DNA from: Physcomitrium patens
Taxonomy: Eukaryota; Streptophyta; Bryopsida; Funariales; Funariaceae
DNA: 64,000 nucleotides
Assembly (NCBI RefSeq): GCF_000002425.4
Contig: NC_037269.1
Span: 12,646,675-12,710,674 of the forward strand
Direction: 5' to 3'
Shown: piece by piece, positions 47,801-60,390 of the stretch
Numbering within the stretch: the first letter of the stretch is position 1
How the letters are laid out: every line of letters starts with the position of its first letter
Made by a program: the position numbers and the translations under genes
Notes under the pieces: generated by a model
The model's input: the letters and a program-made list of their open reading frames with translations, nothing else
Told to the model about the DNA's origin: nothing
Databases searched by the model: none

Positions 47801-48312
47801 TACTTACTTGGAGTATGCTACCATGGGAAGATGGATTGACAAGAGAAGAACTTCTGGCTATTAGGATTCGACAATTGGAGCAAAGAACGGAAGATGTCCA
47901 GATAGCATTGGGAAGGTTAAAAAGAGCAAGGTTACAAAACAAGGCGCGATTCGATAAGCAATATCGATTGAGACCAAAAGCAATCGAGGAAGGTGACTGG
48001 GTACTTGTTTATGACAATAGTGTGGATAATCAACATAGTACTTTGCGGAAATTTTTAAAACGTTGATTTGGACCATATGTCGTAACAACTGTTCATGATA
48101 ATGCGACTTACTCGTTACGGGAGTTAGATGGTACAAAATTGAAAATACCAATTGCAGGGAAGCAAGTAAAAATATTTAAACGAAGACACGCAGAGATGAA
48201 TATGGAAGACCTTAATGAAGGTATAGAAATTCAGCAGCAAGAAGATGAAAGTGATTTGGATAATGAAGGTGACGAAGACAAACAGGACAAAGACGTAGAG
48301 GATATATTGTGA
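44840..48312 (+). pseudogene. pol: pol of element H: reverse transcriptase, RNase H, integrase (five stops)
   Basis: One continuous frame with stops only at 45160, 45502, 46723, 47203 and 48064. Reverse transcriptase near 45550-46150 has SRWFTVPKKNGSLRF and GYDQFQ, and the catalytic box FLND where FxDD is expected; the first Asp is lost by one G-to-A change. RNase H near 46440-46720 has LTVDASPIAIRWAVGQDD. The integrase zinc site lies at 47130-47260 (H, H, CEICQ). The core has VVDLV, TADHGELN and EGNAKSERG as D,D,E. The GPY-type C-terminus is FGPYVVTTVHDNATYSL ... VKIFKRR. The acidic tail ends at 48312. Four stops replace expected Trp (TGG) and one expected Gln. Confidence 0.88.
46985..47017 (+). 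repeat. Long poly-A run inside element H pol
   Basis: About 22 consecutive A in coding sequence, read as a Lys string; another run of 13 lies near 44950. Both keep the frame, but such runs are slippage-prone and may be assembly-sensitive. Confidence 0.8.
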
Positions 48313-48361
48313 ATCAAACAGCAATTGGGTAAATTGGTGCATACCGGAGGATGCACAGGTT

Positions 48362-48374
48362 CAGAGGGGGTGGA
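48362..48374 (+). promoter_or_regulatory. Polypurine tract of element H
   Basis: CAGAGGGGGTGGA directly before the 3' LTR. Confidence 0.75.
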
Positions 48375-49914
48375 TGTCGTGTTGTAACACGAGTATACCA
48401 TGAAAATATAAAGAAAGGGGACTTTTATTAATGTTCAGTTACCTCGAATATTGGGAGCAACGACCAACTCTAGTGCAAATACTGAGTGGCCAGGTTCAAT
48501 CACCCCGTTACAGTCAGCCGGGGCATACTGAAATGCTCCGTTCGATTCCAATAACGGGAGTCAGCAAGAAGGGAAAGGACCAATTCATGCGACGGGTGAG
48601 CCTGGTTCAAAGAGCCAATTGGATCCAATTTCGAGAATCCAATCCGGATCTTACTACTGGACTCTTACCCAATATGAGACCTGAATTGGTCTGGCAACCC
48701 AATGCAGTCTGATTACGGGAAAATCCAGGTCTTACTACGGATCCTCTTACCCAATATGAGACCTGCATTGGTCAGGCAACCCAATGCAGTCTAATTACGG
48801 GGAAATCCGGGTCTTACTACTGGACTCTTACCCAATATGAGACCTGAATTAGTCGGGCAACCCAATGCAGTCTAGTTACGGGAACATCCAGGTTAATCCG
48901 GGTCCTCTTATCCAATATGTGACCTGCATTGGTCAGGTAATCCAATGCAGTCTAATTATGGGAAAATCCGGGTCTTACTAGTGGATTCTTATCTAATATG
49001 AGACCTGAATTAGTCGGGCGACTCAATGTGGACCCGAGTACGGGGTTTCGATTCTGTTTCAAGCTGTCCTATTCTCTGTTTCAAGGAACGTTGTTTTCGG
49101 TAAATGGATCTCTTAAAGGTAAAAATGGAGGAGGAAGCTTTGACGGCGAGAGCCAATTTTGGATCTAAGCTCTGACGATGGAAGCCAATTCCGGATCCAA
49201 GACGGAAGATTGAAGAAATTCAGAGGATAAGGTTAGGGGGAGAATAAGTTTTTGAGAGGTTTTTTTTTTCAGATCAGGAGGGGGGGTTTTTTGGATCGAA
49301 GATCTAGCTTCAAGCTCTTTGCAAGGTTACTAGTTCGGTTTCATTGGAGGTTTTTGAAGATCAAGGGGATTGGAGAGGAGCTTCATGCTTCGGGTCGGAA
49401 AAGAAAAGACGGAGAATTGGATTTTTCTTCTTCATAGAGTGTTAGAAAGAGTGAGGCAATCGTTGCTGAAGTCAGTGTTGTAATGGTGAATCGGGATTTT
49501 TTAATGAAGTGGGTTTGATTACTCTTGACTGTTTTGTGAAATCGAATTACGTCTGTGATTGAAGGATTAAAAGGGTGTCTATAGGATTGAGTATGTTGAG
49601 TGAATGAAATTTATTGGGTTAATCTAACAAGATAGTTAGTGGATAAAAGATCGTAAGTACAAAGCGGTATCGGAGATTAGCAGATTGGGTTGTTCGGGGT
49701 TCTCTGTAACGTCTAGAGACTTACTGGCTGGGACAAAAAGGACTTCGACAAGCAGTCGAAGGGCATCCGTATAGATTTACGGTGTATTCTTGCAGTCGTT
49801 TATATTCCAGCAGTCAAAAACCGATAGACTGCTTGACTATTGGCGAATCTCCATACTACCTTCTACAGCCAGACGCCCGACGCGTTCTCGAGCAGGAAAG
49901 CATGTAATACGACA
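48375..49914 (+). repeat. 3' LTR of element H (complete, 1540 bases)
   Basis: Starts TGTCGTGTTGTAACACG and ends TAATACGACA. The ends form a perfect 6-base inverted repeat TGTCGT/ACGACA. It includes the five-unit array at 48642-49040. Confidence 0.88.
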
Positions 49915-50440
49915 ACGTCAACTCTAATTTATTTCACAAAATCCATGTCATCCAAAAATAATCTTGACTTTGTAAAGCTCTTACAAAGTCATAATCACTC
50001 CAAATTATCCAAAACCAATGCTTATAGAAACCTTATTTAGTTTTCTATCAAATCCCATTCTTTGATTTGCAAAAGAGCCCCCAAATTACCCTAGGTACTT
50101 GGTTTTTTGCCTTAGGATTTGATTTCGACCCAAGTTCATAACCGGCCCTCCTTGGATATCAATATCTAGTTTTTTTTAGGTAATTTTTGCTAGAATTTAC
50201 TCTTAACTTCCTTATAAAGATATTTATATCATTTATTTTTCTAATCTATCTTATTTTGCCTTATTTTTGAGCCTACAAAGTAAGTAGAAGCTATTTTTTC
50301 TAAAATGACAACATTACTACTAAAAGTTTTACTACCTTCTTATCTTTTATCCATATTTTTCTACTTTATCTTTTAACTTGGCTCTTCTATAATAAGATCC
50401 ATATTATTATCTTTGACCATATAATCATGTTATAACACGA
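49915..50440. repeat. Repeat family Y fragment between H and F gag
   Basis: 50041-50200 matches 26755-26910. It ends ATGTTATAACACGACA, like an LTR terminus, immediately before F gag. Probably the right end of a Y LTR into which H inserted. Confidence 0.5.
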
Positions 50441-51250
50441 CAATATATGTGATTCTCTGGCCAAAATTCAAAAAGTTGATTATCACACTTTACAATTAAA
50501 TCGATTGCTTAATTCAATATTTAAAGATTAAATAAACTAAATATTAATTTCTTTATCTCATATTATAATCCATAAAGAAATTGGCTAGTAAATGCAGTAT
50601 CATCTTATTTAATATGAATCACAAGTTGTCAAAATTAAGAAGAATATAATTTAATAAATTGATTTTATAGTCGCAAAATACGGATCTTATTTTTTACAAT
50701 ACAAATTGCATCATATTTTTTATGTATAGATCAAATATTTACCAAGAAAGCTTCCAAATTAACTAATATTTGATCATATTTTTCAAGAAAAGATAAAAAT
50801 TATGATAATATAGAACTGAAAAGTAGTGTTGTAATAAACTTGACTTGTGATCTTAAAGTTGGATAACTTTGGGATTGAAGTTCAATTTTTAATTGTACTT
50901 GATTGATGAATCCTCAAAAATTTAATCTTATACTATGAAACTTCTCAAATAAGAGAATTCTTGGTCCTTTAGTACTTTAATGGTCTTCTAATATAGGAAA
51001 AAGAACATGATTTGGTACAGATGTTGAAGCAACTCCAATCATTTCTATATTTCTACTTTCTATCATTCTTATTTTTTTTTTGTGGTAAAAAATTAAGTTG
51101 ATGGATTATAAATATTAATTGTTTCAATAATTCTTACATTTATGCCATTGCATTCTTTATTTAGGCAAGCTTTGCCATAATAATCCTTAGTAGAAAAGAA
51201 ATATCTAACATTGGTCAAGATTAATAAAAAAAAAAAACTTAAGAATAAAA
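50441..51250 (-). pseudogene. gag remnant of a chromovirus, probably of element F
   Basis: The minus strand parallels element A gag from about 12060 to 11330, with decayed versions of the EPRIALPEKFDG and GLQYEVKKLM regions. No 5' LTR follows; the text joins repeat Z at about 51280. Confidence 0.65.
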
Positions 51251-51280
51251 AAAATATTAAAAATAATATCAAGGCTCATA

Positions 51281-52090
51281 TGTAGTACATATTGATTACT
51301 TAAAGTGGCCTTGAGGCCTTAGTCTTATCTTCCTACTTACACCCAAGGTGCTACAACCTATATAGAACTTGTCCACTTCTTTTTTTTACAAGGACTAGAT
51401 TAGCTACTGGTCATCTTATTTTTTACTTGAAGAATTCATCTTTTTATATTTTTGACTTCATTATAGTATTTAAAAATATTAAAATAGCCTAAGAATCTTA
51501 TATGGCTTTTAAATCTTGTTCCAACTTTTCACAATGGCTCCCAAGGTGGTAAAATTCAATTTTATCAAGATCTTGAAAACTTTTTAAAAAATTCTTAAAA
51601 TATTCTAAATAAATTCTAAATAAATTCTAAGATATTTTTATAATATAAATATTATTTTAAAGATGTATTTTTCTACTTTAATAATTTTTAATAATAAATT
51701 CAATTTAAATTTACTAAAATTCTTATTTTTTATATAATTAACTGATAAGATATGAAGTTATTTTTCATACTTCCTCTAACCATTAATTAATCATTGATAG
51801 GAATTTTATAAGTATTACATGTAGATAAGAGGCTAATAAAGATATTGATTTTAATAATCAATCTTTAATACTTAAAAATAGATAAAAATACTAAACTAAT
51901 TAAGATAATTACTTCTAAGACTTATTAAGATTCTATTTTTATAATTTTTTAAATAATACTTTTATAAATTATAAATACTTCTAAATTATAATAAATACTT
52001 AAATAATCAAAAAGATTCTTTAATTTCAATATTTGTATAATTAGATGACTTAAAATTATATTTTTAATCAATCTACCAATTAAGATGTAT
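51281..52090. repeat. Repeat family Z, copy 1
   Basis: Direct repeat of 56790-57490 for about 700 bases, beginning CAAGGCTCA(T/C)ATGTAGT and sharing CAAGGTGCTACAA and TTCTAAATAAATTCTAAATAA. Non-coding, LTR-like. Confidence 0.65.
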
Positions 52091-52099
52091 TAATAGGAC

Positions 52100-52477
52100 T
52101 TATAATAAAGAAGTCTTTACTTTTGTCTTCATATATACTATCTAATTAGAAGCTATGTGGCAATATTCTATAGAACCTTTGATACATGTTCAATATCCAA
52201 GACATATGTCTTAACTTACAAGACAAGTTTTTTATATGTGTGCCATATTATTAGCTTGTACTACAAGCTATTAACATATGTAATATGTGGCTAACTTATT
52301 GGCCAAGTTTTTATCCTGCCAATTATTTATAGATACATATAAAAGTGAAATCACATCTATAAAGCTTCTAAATAGTTTTTCTATAATATTTTATTAAATT
52401 GATCTATTTTTATTTATTTATAATATTTAGATAATTATTATAATTATTATAATATATATATATATATATATTTAATA
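52100..52477 (-). repeat. 3' LTR of element G (truncated)
   Basis: Matches 63440-63812 and the A LTR from the CATATATACTATCTAATTAG block to the inner end; the outer part is replaced by repeat Z. An AT microsatellite lies at 52451-52471. Confidence 0.7.
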
Positions 52478-52514
52478 TTATTTCTTTCCTCTTCTTCTCT
52501 CCTTTCAAGAGAAA

Positions 52515-52962
52515 AGTTCAACAAAGAGTGGTAATTATATGTTGAGGATGTTCAAGATGCAATGAATTATATTTGTTACATATTTTGGTCTTTTTTTTCC
52601 TTTGAAGGTAGTTGATAAGTCTTCTTAGCCACCAATAATGTCTAATTCTAAGAAAAGAAAACCACCTTGTTATTTGGTCATTTTTGAAGCCTACATAACT
52701 TCCTTCAAATAAAACATTTATAGTACCATGAAGAATCATTCTTACTTCTAATAAAATCACCAAACTTTGGGAGTCTCTTTAAAAGTCAAGATACCAAATA
52801 TGTTATATCTTGCCATCTATTCAAGGAAGAACATATTATTCTTGAAGGTCTTTATCTTGATTATATTGTCTTAAAGTCTTTGATAACCACAATATTTCAT
52901 TTGATAAGTTAGCAAATGATGGTTCTTAAGTTGAATCTATTAGCTGTTGATTTTCTATCTCC
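52515..52962 (-). pseudogene. Extra gene remnant of element G
   Basis: 81 codons are open at 52763-52518: MVILLEV, VLFEGSYVGFKNDQITRW, then RHYWWLRRLINYLQR, aligned with the intact gene of A. The initiator ATG is ATA. Confidence 0.7.
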
Positions 52963-53039
52963 TTAATACCACAAATATACAAAAATTATAAACAAGGATA
53001 GAAGTCAAATGAAATCTTTTTTAAATTACAAATCTTTTA

Positions 53040-54185
53040 TAGTAAAGACTTACTATCTTTATTTTTGATTTTGATGGATGTTCTCAATAAAAATATCAAC
53101 CTTATTTGTTTCATACGCAAGATTCTTTACTAGCAACCATGTGCATTCACTAATATTATATCCATATTAATAAATAAAATATTTTAACCTATTTTGGTGT
53201 TGCCTTCAACCTAACATGTCTTTGCATTCATACTCTTAATTATTATCTACTTCTATAAGAAAAAGTCTTATTTATTATCTTTTTAATATATTTATTATTA
53301 TCTTTCTATTATTTAGCTTAAAGAGAGATATATGAAACATCAGATGGATATTTATAGATTCTAATAAATATAATCTATAAGCAATTGGATTAATTTATTT
53401 ATATATAAGAAATGATCCAAGTTTATGGTAATCCAACTTGTTGTAAAGGCAAATAGTCTTAATGTTACAATAAGATAATTATACCTTATTATTAATATAG
53501 AATTAAAATTATTTATTGTAGTAAGAAACTCCATTAATTTTTTTTAAGTTTCTTTTAGTTTTGTCTTTATTATTGCATTTAGCTCTAATAAGCTATTTGC
53601 TAAATTTTTTGCCTTAGGATTATCAACTTTTAAAAAATAAAAAATATCAAATTATGGATGATAATTATAATTAGAAAAAAAATATTATATATTAAATAGA
53701 AGAATTTATTGTATTATATTAAATAAATTCTATTAATAATGATAAAGTTTTCTATTTATCTCATTGGTAGTTGATGGTATATCTCAAATACAATTCTACA
53801 ACTTAATTCACTTACTCTATTTAGCTATCAATTTGAGGATGGAAAGTCAAAGATAGTTTTATATCCATCTTTACAAACTTAAAAAGAGTTTTCTAAAATC
53901 TTAATACAAATTGAGTCTTCCTATACAATATAATATCTTTTGATAATCCATAATAATGATAGATATTTTCAAAGAAAAGCTTAGCCATTTTTTCATCAAT
54001 AATAGATTTGTACATAGTACAAAATATACTATCTTGGTGAATTAATCTACTATCACAAATATAGAACCTAAGACTAGAAGATCCATAATAAAATCCATAG
54101 AAATAGAAGACCATGGTTGTTTCAAAATACATAATGGTTAAAAAAGTCTATAAGTTCAATGTTGAAGATTTTTTGATCTTCAATA
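53040..54185 (-). pseudogene. Integrase and chromodomain remnant of element G
   Basis: The minus strand parallels A 7569-8700: a decayed chromodomain near 53160-53250, LEPYKT region near 53310, integrase core near 53760-54120 (IYHYYGLSKDIILYRKTQF). Many stops. Confidence 0.7.
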
Positions 54186-54849
54186 GATTGTAAAATAAAA
54201 ATAAATCTTTACTTATTGAGAGTCTATTTTAATTTATATTTGTTTAATTATTCATATATAATCTATTATTTCTTGATTAATATTTGATTTAAGTCTAATA
54301 ATTTTATTAACTATCTAATTATAAATTTAATAAACTTCTCTGTTAGGTGATTTATTCTATCTTTCAAATACTAATTAATGTATGAAATGATTTAACAAAA
54401 AATATTCCTAATTTTTACTAAAAAATTCAGATCTTTTAACTAATTTAATTCACATTCATACAACCTCCACAACAATACAAGCTACATCAAATAACTATTA
54501 AGAATTTTAACTTAAAAAAAATTATATTATTTTATTTTATATTATTTATTTATTTATTTTATATCATCTATTTATAAAAATTATCTAAGGTTAAAATTCA
54601 TCTAAAATAATTTTTCATCCATAATTTTTTTCATCTATAAATAAAAATTTATCTGCTTTTAATAATTCATTCACAATTGATTTTCTTTAATATTAATTTT
54701 TATCTACTTTTTAAAAAATTCATATAAATAATTTTATTTATAAAAAATTCAATGATATAAATTTGATAAGTTACATATCTTAAGGTTGCATTGACCTTGT
54801 ATTTCGGCTTGAAGTTGAAAAAAATTGTAGAATAGTATTAAGAGGATTA
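54186..54849. other. Start of the 6.2 kb insertion in element G
   Basis: Very AT-rich, non-coding. I see no gene or clear repeat boundary. G integrase stops before it and resumes its pol text only at 60391. Confidence 0.4.
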
Positions 54850-56460
54850 GCCTCCTAAAGAAAACATGATATCCTTCATTGCAAGTGGGTTGTAAGAAGC
54901 ACAATATTACCCAAATAAAATAAAATATAAAATAGTAACTCAAAATTTGTGTAAATTTTTTAGTTTAATTTCTTTTTTATATTAAGATGCATCCAATCCC
55001 TAATTCTAATCTCAAACTCAAACCTTTTCTTACTAAAATACCTATAAATCACTTATTATTAATTCAATTTAGGTAAAGTTTTTCTTATTGATCTTAATTC
55101 AAGCTAAAAACTTCAAAATATCAAAGTTGATAAATAAATTTCAAAGAAATTGAGAGCCAAATCAAGAAAAAGTTGGTCGCTTACTTTTGCTGCAACCTTC
55201 AAAATTTCCATCCACAAATTTGCTTGATTCTCCCTTTTCATAGTTCTATTTCTTTTATGTTAAGGCTTATTAGAAAGTTAACAATAAGATATAGTTTCTT
55301 TCCAAATCTTAATACAAAATAATGTAAATCCAATTAATGGCATGAAAATTTTCAAATTGGTCTTAAAGCTTGCCGCCTAAAAATTCTAGCAATTTTCTTC
55401 CACAAGTTTATATAAACCTCTCTTATCATAGCTTTATTTCTTACATATTAATATTAATTAAAAAGATAACAATAAAATCTAGGTTTTTTTAAAAAATAGT
55501 AGAATAAAAAAAAAATCCAATAAATGGCAGAAAAAACTCTAAACTAATTTTGAATCTTACCACTCAAAAAACTCCAACAACTCTCTATCCACAAGTTTGT
55601 ATGAATCTCCTTCTTCAAAGATTTTCTTCTTGCATGATAATGCTTATTAAAAATCTAACAACAAAATCTAGCTTCTTTCAAAATCTTAAAATTAAAAAAA
55701 AAAAATCCATAAAAAATATAAAAAATTTCAAACTAGTCTTGAATCTTGTTGTCGAAAAACTCTAGCTATTCTCTATCTACACATTTTCATGGAACTTGTT
55801 CATCACAATTCTTTGTCTTACATACTAAAGCTTGTTGAAAAGCTAACAACAAGATATAGCTTCTTTCAAAATCTTAATATGAAAAAATAAAAATATAACA
55901 AATGGTATACAAAAATTCAAACCAATATTGAATCTTACTATCTAAAAATTCTAGCAAACTCCTCTCACATGTTTGCATGGATCTCCCTCCTCACATTTTA
56001 TCTTCTCATGTTCTAAAACTTGTTGAAAAGCTAACAATAAGATCTAGTTTTTTTCCAAATCTCAATGTAAAAAAATATATATCTAAAAAATGGCATAAAA
56101 AACTTTGAACTAGTCTTGAATCTCATTGCTCAAAAATTCTAGTAATGATCTTCTCACACACTCCTACTCAAGTAAAAAGAAAAAAAACTCTACTTGATGC
56201 CAAAATAACTACCCTAATCTTCTTCCAATACCTGCCTTGAACTACTATAAAGCTAGATATGTATCCTAAAAGATAATATCATCAAAGCTTGTTTATATTA
56301 TTTATATTCTATATTCCACTCAAATTATTGTAAATAATTTCATATTCTATATTTCATTCAAATTTATAAACATATTAGTATTATATTCTTTTCTGTCTAT
56401 AACTATAACTAATAAACTAAAACTTAATCTTTGATATTTTTAAATTAAGTTTATCAAGCC
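54850..56460 (+). repeat. Repeat family X, expanded copy with about five 188-base tandem units
   Basis: Inverted relative to 61275-62079. It contains about five tandem units of 187-189 bases, with the TCTAGC-type anchor at about 55385, 55572, 55760, 55948 and 56137. Each unit has CC/TC-ACAAGTTTG, then GAAAAGCTAACAA-AAG-AT(C/A)TAG and a poly-A stretch. The shorter copy has one unit. Confidence 0.75.
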
Positions 56461-56789
56461 AACAACCTCTATTCTCTTTGCTTGTTGTCTTTGATTGAAT
56501 TGAAGTCTTAATCCTATGTATTGGCCATTTCTTTCAAAGACAATAATTACACAATCCAAAACTTGGTCATAGTTTGTTCACTTTGTTTTCATTCAATAAA
56601 AAGTAAAGAATAAAAATAAAAAATTATTTTTAAAAAGGTAATTTTCTTACCTGTTGAATAATTTAAGAAACATATAAATTTTAGTTATTATAAATAAGTT
56701 ATGAAGTTTTAAAAATAATAAGTATATAAATAAAAAATTAAATAAAAATATTTTACCTCAAAGATAATTTGCTTATAGATCAAGGACTC

Positions 56790-57640
56790 AAGCCTCACCA
56801 AGGCTCACATATAGTGTATATGGCTGTCCAAGAAAGGCCATGAGGTCTTAGTCTTGTCTTCTTAATTACTTTCAAGGTGCTACAATCCGTGTGGGATTTA
56901 TGCACCACTTTCTTTTTAAAGACTACACTAATTGCTAATTCTCTTATTTTCTACTAGTAGATCCAATATTTTTGCATTTTTAACTTCACCATGGTATTTA
57001 AAAAACATCCAATTAGCTTAGAAATATTGCATGGCCTTCAATTCTTATTCCATTTCTTCATAATGGCTCTAAAAGCAATAAAACTCATTTTACCAAAGTC
57101 TTAAAAATTGCTCTAAATCTTCTAAATAAATTCTAAATAAGTTCTAAATAAATTCCTAAAATTCGTAAAATAGTTTTAAAATACTAATATTAATTTAAGA
57201 TATATATATATTTTTATCTTGATAATTTTTTAAAATAATAAAATTAATTTAAATCTATTATAAATCTTATTTTTTATATAAATAATTAAAAAGATATGAG
57301 GTTCTTTTTCATGCTTCTTTTAACTATTAATTAATATTTATATTTTTTTATAAGTAATACATATAGATGGAAGGCCAATGTAAATATTGATCTTAATAAA
57401 TAATTCTTATTACTTAATAATAAGTAAAAATACTAAACCAATTAAGATGATTGCCTTCAAGACTTACTAAGACTCCATTTCTACAACTAACATTCTAATT
57501 TTCTATTTGTCTAAAGATTTCTATACTACTCACCATATGTTGTGAATTTAAGCATTCTAAATGTATTTCTTTTTAATCTTAAAATAACTAATGAGTCAAT
57601 TTGATGACTTACATCTTGCTAGTTTGATTTAAAGATCTTG
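56790..57640. repeat. Repeat family Z, copy 2
   Basis: Direct repeat of 51281-52090 over at least 700 bases. Confidence 0.65.
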
Positions 57641-58129
57641 CATCCTATATAAAATCTCTTCAACTTCTATATCTTTTTTCTTTAATATAGATGCTAGAAA
57701 TTGAATAATTATTATTATTAGTCATCTAGTATGTATTTGAATCTCATATGTATATACTATTCTTAGAATATTGATCCTATCCTTCTTCTTTTTTTATTTG
57801 CAAGTAAATCCACAATATCTTTAATATTTCTCTACTTCATTATCAATCCTTCATCTTCTTCTTTGTCTTCAAGAAGCAATTCTATTCTTTCTTATAATTT
57901 TTTATTGATAGCTTGAAGAAATAATTCAATCTTGTTTGGCTCCAATGTTAATTTTTTACTTTTTATAATGAAAATTATTGCCTTTCAAATAACTCCATTC
58001 AAAGTTCTATAAAAAATTCCAAATTCAACCTTCTAGCCTTCTTGTACCATTAATTCTAAATAACAACAAATACAATCTGATAACTTTTACTTCAAAATTT
58101 TACATCAATTTTATAACTTATGTTGTATT

Positions 58130-59250
58130 ATGTATTGACTTATTTGAGAATGCACCATGCACCTAGCTATAGAAGATGAATTTGTGTTTTAAAAGAATAA
58201 AAAAAAATCCTAATAGATTTTATCCATATAAAAAGAATGCAATTCGAATTTCATTCCAAAAGTACTTAAAGCCAATACAAAGTACTCAAAAACTTTCTTC
58301 TTAATAACTTCAATCATATACAAACTCCAATTACCTTATTACTTTCATAATTAAGTAATTTTGAATTCTCTTTGTAAGCCCTAATCTTAATTAGTAAGCT
58401 TTAGTAAGTTGTAATTCCTAATCTCATTATCTACTTAATACAAAAAAATTTATAAAAATTCTATTATAAGTCTTTTATATGCTTAGAAAAATTCAGCCCA
58501 ATCCAATATATAGATTATAAGAAGACATCCAAAAAACTGCATTGATGTCACTTAGCCACCAACTCAAAAGTTGATGGAGATGTTTTAGTAGCAATTTCTC
58601 CTTCTTCAACTATTAACTTAAGCTCAAAATTGACGTGTAGCTTGATTTTTAAATCTTCTAATACCATGCCAAATTTCACTTTATTTTAACTAGTAGATCT
58701 TTAGATATCATAGAAATCTTATCTGATTCCAAATAACCATCTTTCAATACCCTCTTGTACTAAAAACCAAATATCTCTCAATTAAATTATTAAATTAATA
58801 TAAAATTTTATGCATACTTAGCACACCTAATAAAAAAAGTACTACCAAATTTTAAATTATAGATGTAATACTAATTGCATAAACTAGTTGAAAGTGCTTG
58901 CTCTAATTATATTGTATAAATCCAAAGTCACCAATACAAACCTTGATTTTGAACAAAAATTTCAAAGTCATTCCAAATCCTATACAAATAATTCTTATGC
59001 TTTTAGAACAAGCTTAAAGTTAGCTCTCAAAGCCTAATCATCAATCTCCAAAGGTCTTCCATACTTTGCCTTAGATAACCATTTTAATGGCAAGAAGTCT
59101 GATTTCAACCATGTTCTATAAACAGTCAACCTTTGGATATCAATCCAATCTATCATAGGAATTTTTTAGCCCAACCTTGCCTTCAACTTAATTTTAATAT
59201 CAACCATAATAATAATTTATCTCTTTTATTTTATTTTTATTAATTTATAT
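58130..59250. repeat. Repeat family Y, third copy (partial)
   Basis: 58150-58200 matches 25430-25480 (TTGAGAATGCACCATGCACCT). Non-coding, AT-rich; the extent is uncertain. Confidence 0.4.
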
Positions 59251-60390
59251 TTTTTTTTAAGATAGTAAAAGAATTTTTACAATCTAGAAGGTAAAATTAC
59301 TAACCAACTTTTAATCTACTAGATATTAAGATAAAAAAATAATTTAAGAGGCTTTTATAAAAGCCATATTAAAATATCTTAAATTATTATTGAATTAAGA
59401 TGATTTGATATTAATTAGAAATTTATTTTTGATTATATTATTACCATATTATTGTATTACAATATGATATCATCATAACAATTATTAGAAAGCATGAATA
59501 TTATAGGATAGCACTAGTTCTAATCACATGGCATCAAAAGAAAAATAAGGCTGCACTTTACAAAGAAAGACCATACTTTCAATACAATAAAATAACATCG
59601 AAGCTCTAGTATACCAAAATCGCAACAACTCCAACTTACACTTTTTAAAGGAGCTTATATCCTACAAATTAGAGTCTCTTTGTAACAAAAATAAAGAAAA
59701 AAATAGCAAGAAGAGTACCACAAAAAGAATTCAAGAAGAACCAACTATAACTGAGTACCACATCTCCTTGCTACCAATACTACTTTGAAGGATACTAGCA
59801 ATCCTCTAACATCCAATAGCAACTCAATTCCACTGCTTGACCTTTTAAAAAAAAAATCCTTAAATATAAAAATAAGAGAAAAAAAATAGGCAATACCATC
59901 AAAAGACTTTGGAATTGCAATCAAATACAAAAAAAAAAGAAGAATAAAAAAAAGGTTTAGAAAATAATTTTCCAAATCTTAGCAATTTTTTTTCAAATTT
60001 TTGGATTTTCACCTTTATTCTAGGAATTCCAAGTAAGTAAGATATATATATTTTATCTTCTTCTTCTTCTTCATTTTTTTTCCTTTTTTGTTTGTTTCTT
60101 TGTTTGTTTGTTTGTTTGTTTGTTTGTTTTTTTTTTTCTTTCTATTTCCTTCTAATTATTCTTTTATTTTTTAAATTTTTTTATTTAATCAAATTAAGTT
60201 TATATTTAGCTCTTAATTTAATTAATTTTTAATAAAAAATTCGATTATAACAAATATCATAAATATATATTAGCTAAATTAAAAATTACTATTTATTTTA
60301 AATTTTTTTTCAAAGAATTCTTATTAAAGATCTTTTTTTATATTGACATCCTAATTTATACAAATTATAAAATCTATAGAGTCATTTTTT
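59251..60390. other. AT-rich remainder of the insertion, with simple repeats
   Basis: TTC repeat near 60056-60074 and TTTG repeat (about nine units) at 60088-60128 followed by poly-T. No coding signal. Confidence 0.5.

Larger units (their letters stand above)
41085..49914 (+). mobile_element. Element H: young Ty3/gypsy element of a fungal-like lineage
   Basis: Plus-strand element with a 5' LTR cut short (41085-42391), gag, protease, reverse transcriptase, RNase H, integrase and a complete 3' LTR (48375-49914). The LTRs differ by only about 2%. The reverse transcriptase/RNase H/integrase texts (GYDQFQLAKGSRNMTTMRTP, LPQGATNSVAHMMN, PFLNDVLIKG, FGPYVVTTVHDNATYSLREL) match a gypsy lineage I know mainly from basidiomycete fungi. 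They are unlike the chromoviruses in this window, and there is no chromodomain. All premature stops are single transitions. No target duplication is visible because the left end is truncated. Confidence 0.9.

Noticed and set aside
48431..48712. 93-codon frame in the 3' LTR of H
   Set aside because: Runs into the LTR tandem array; the truncated 5' LTR lacks its start; chance frame.
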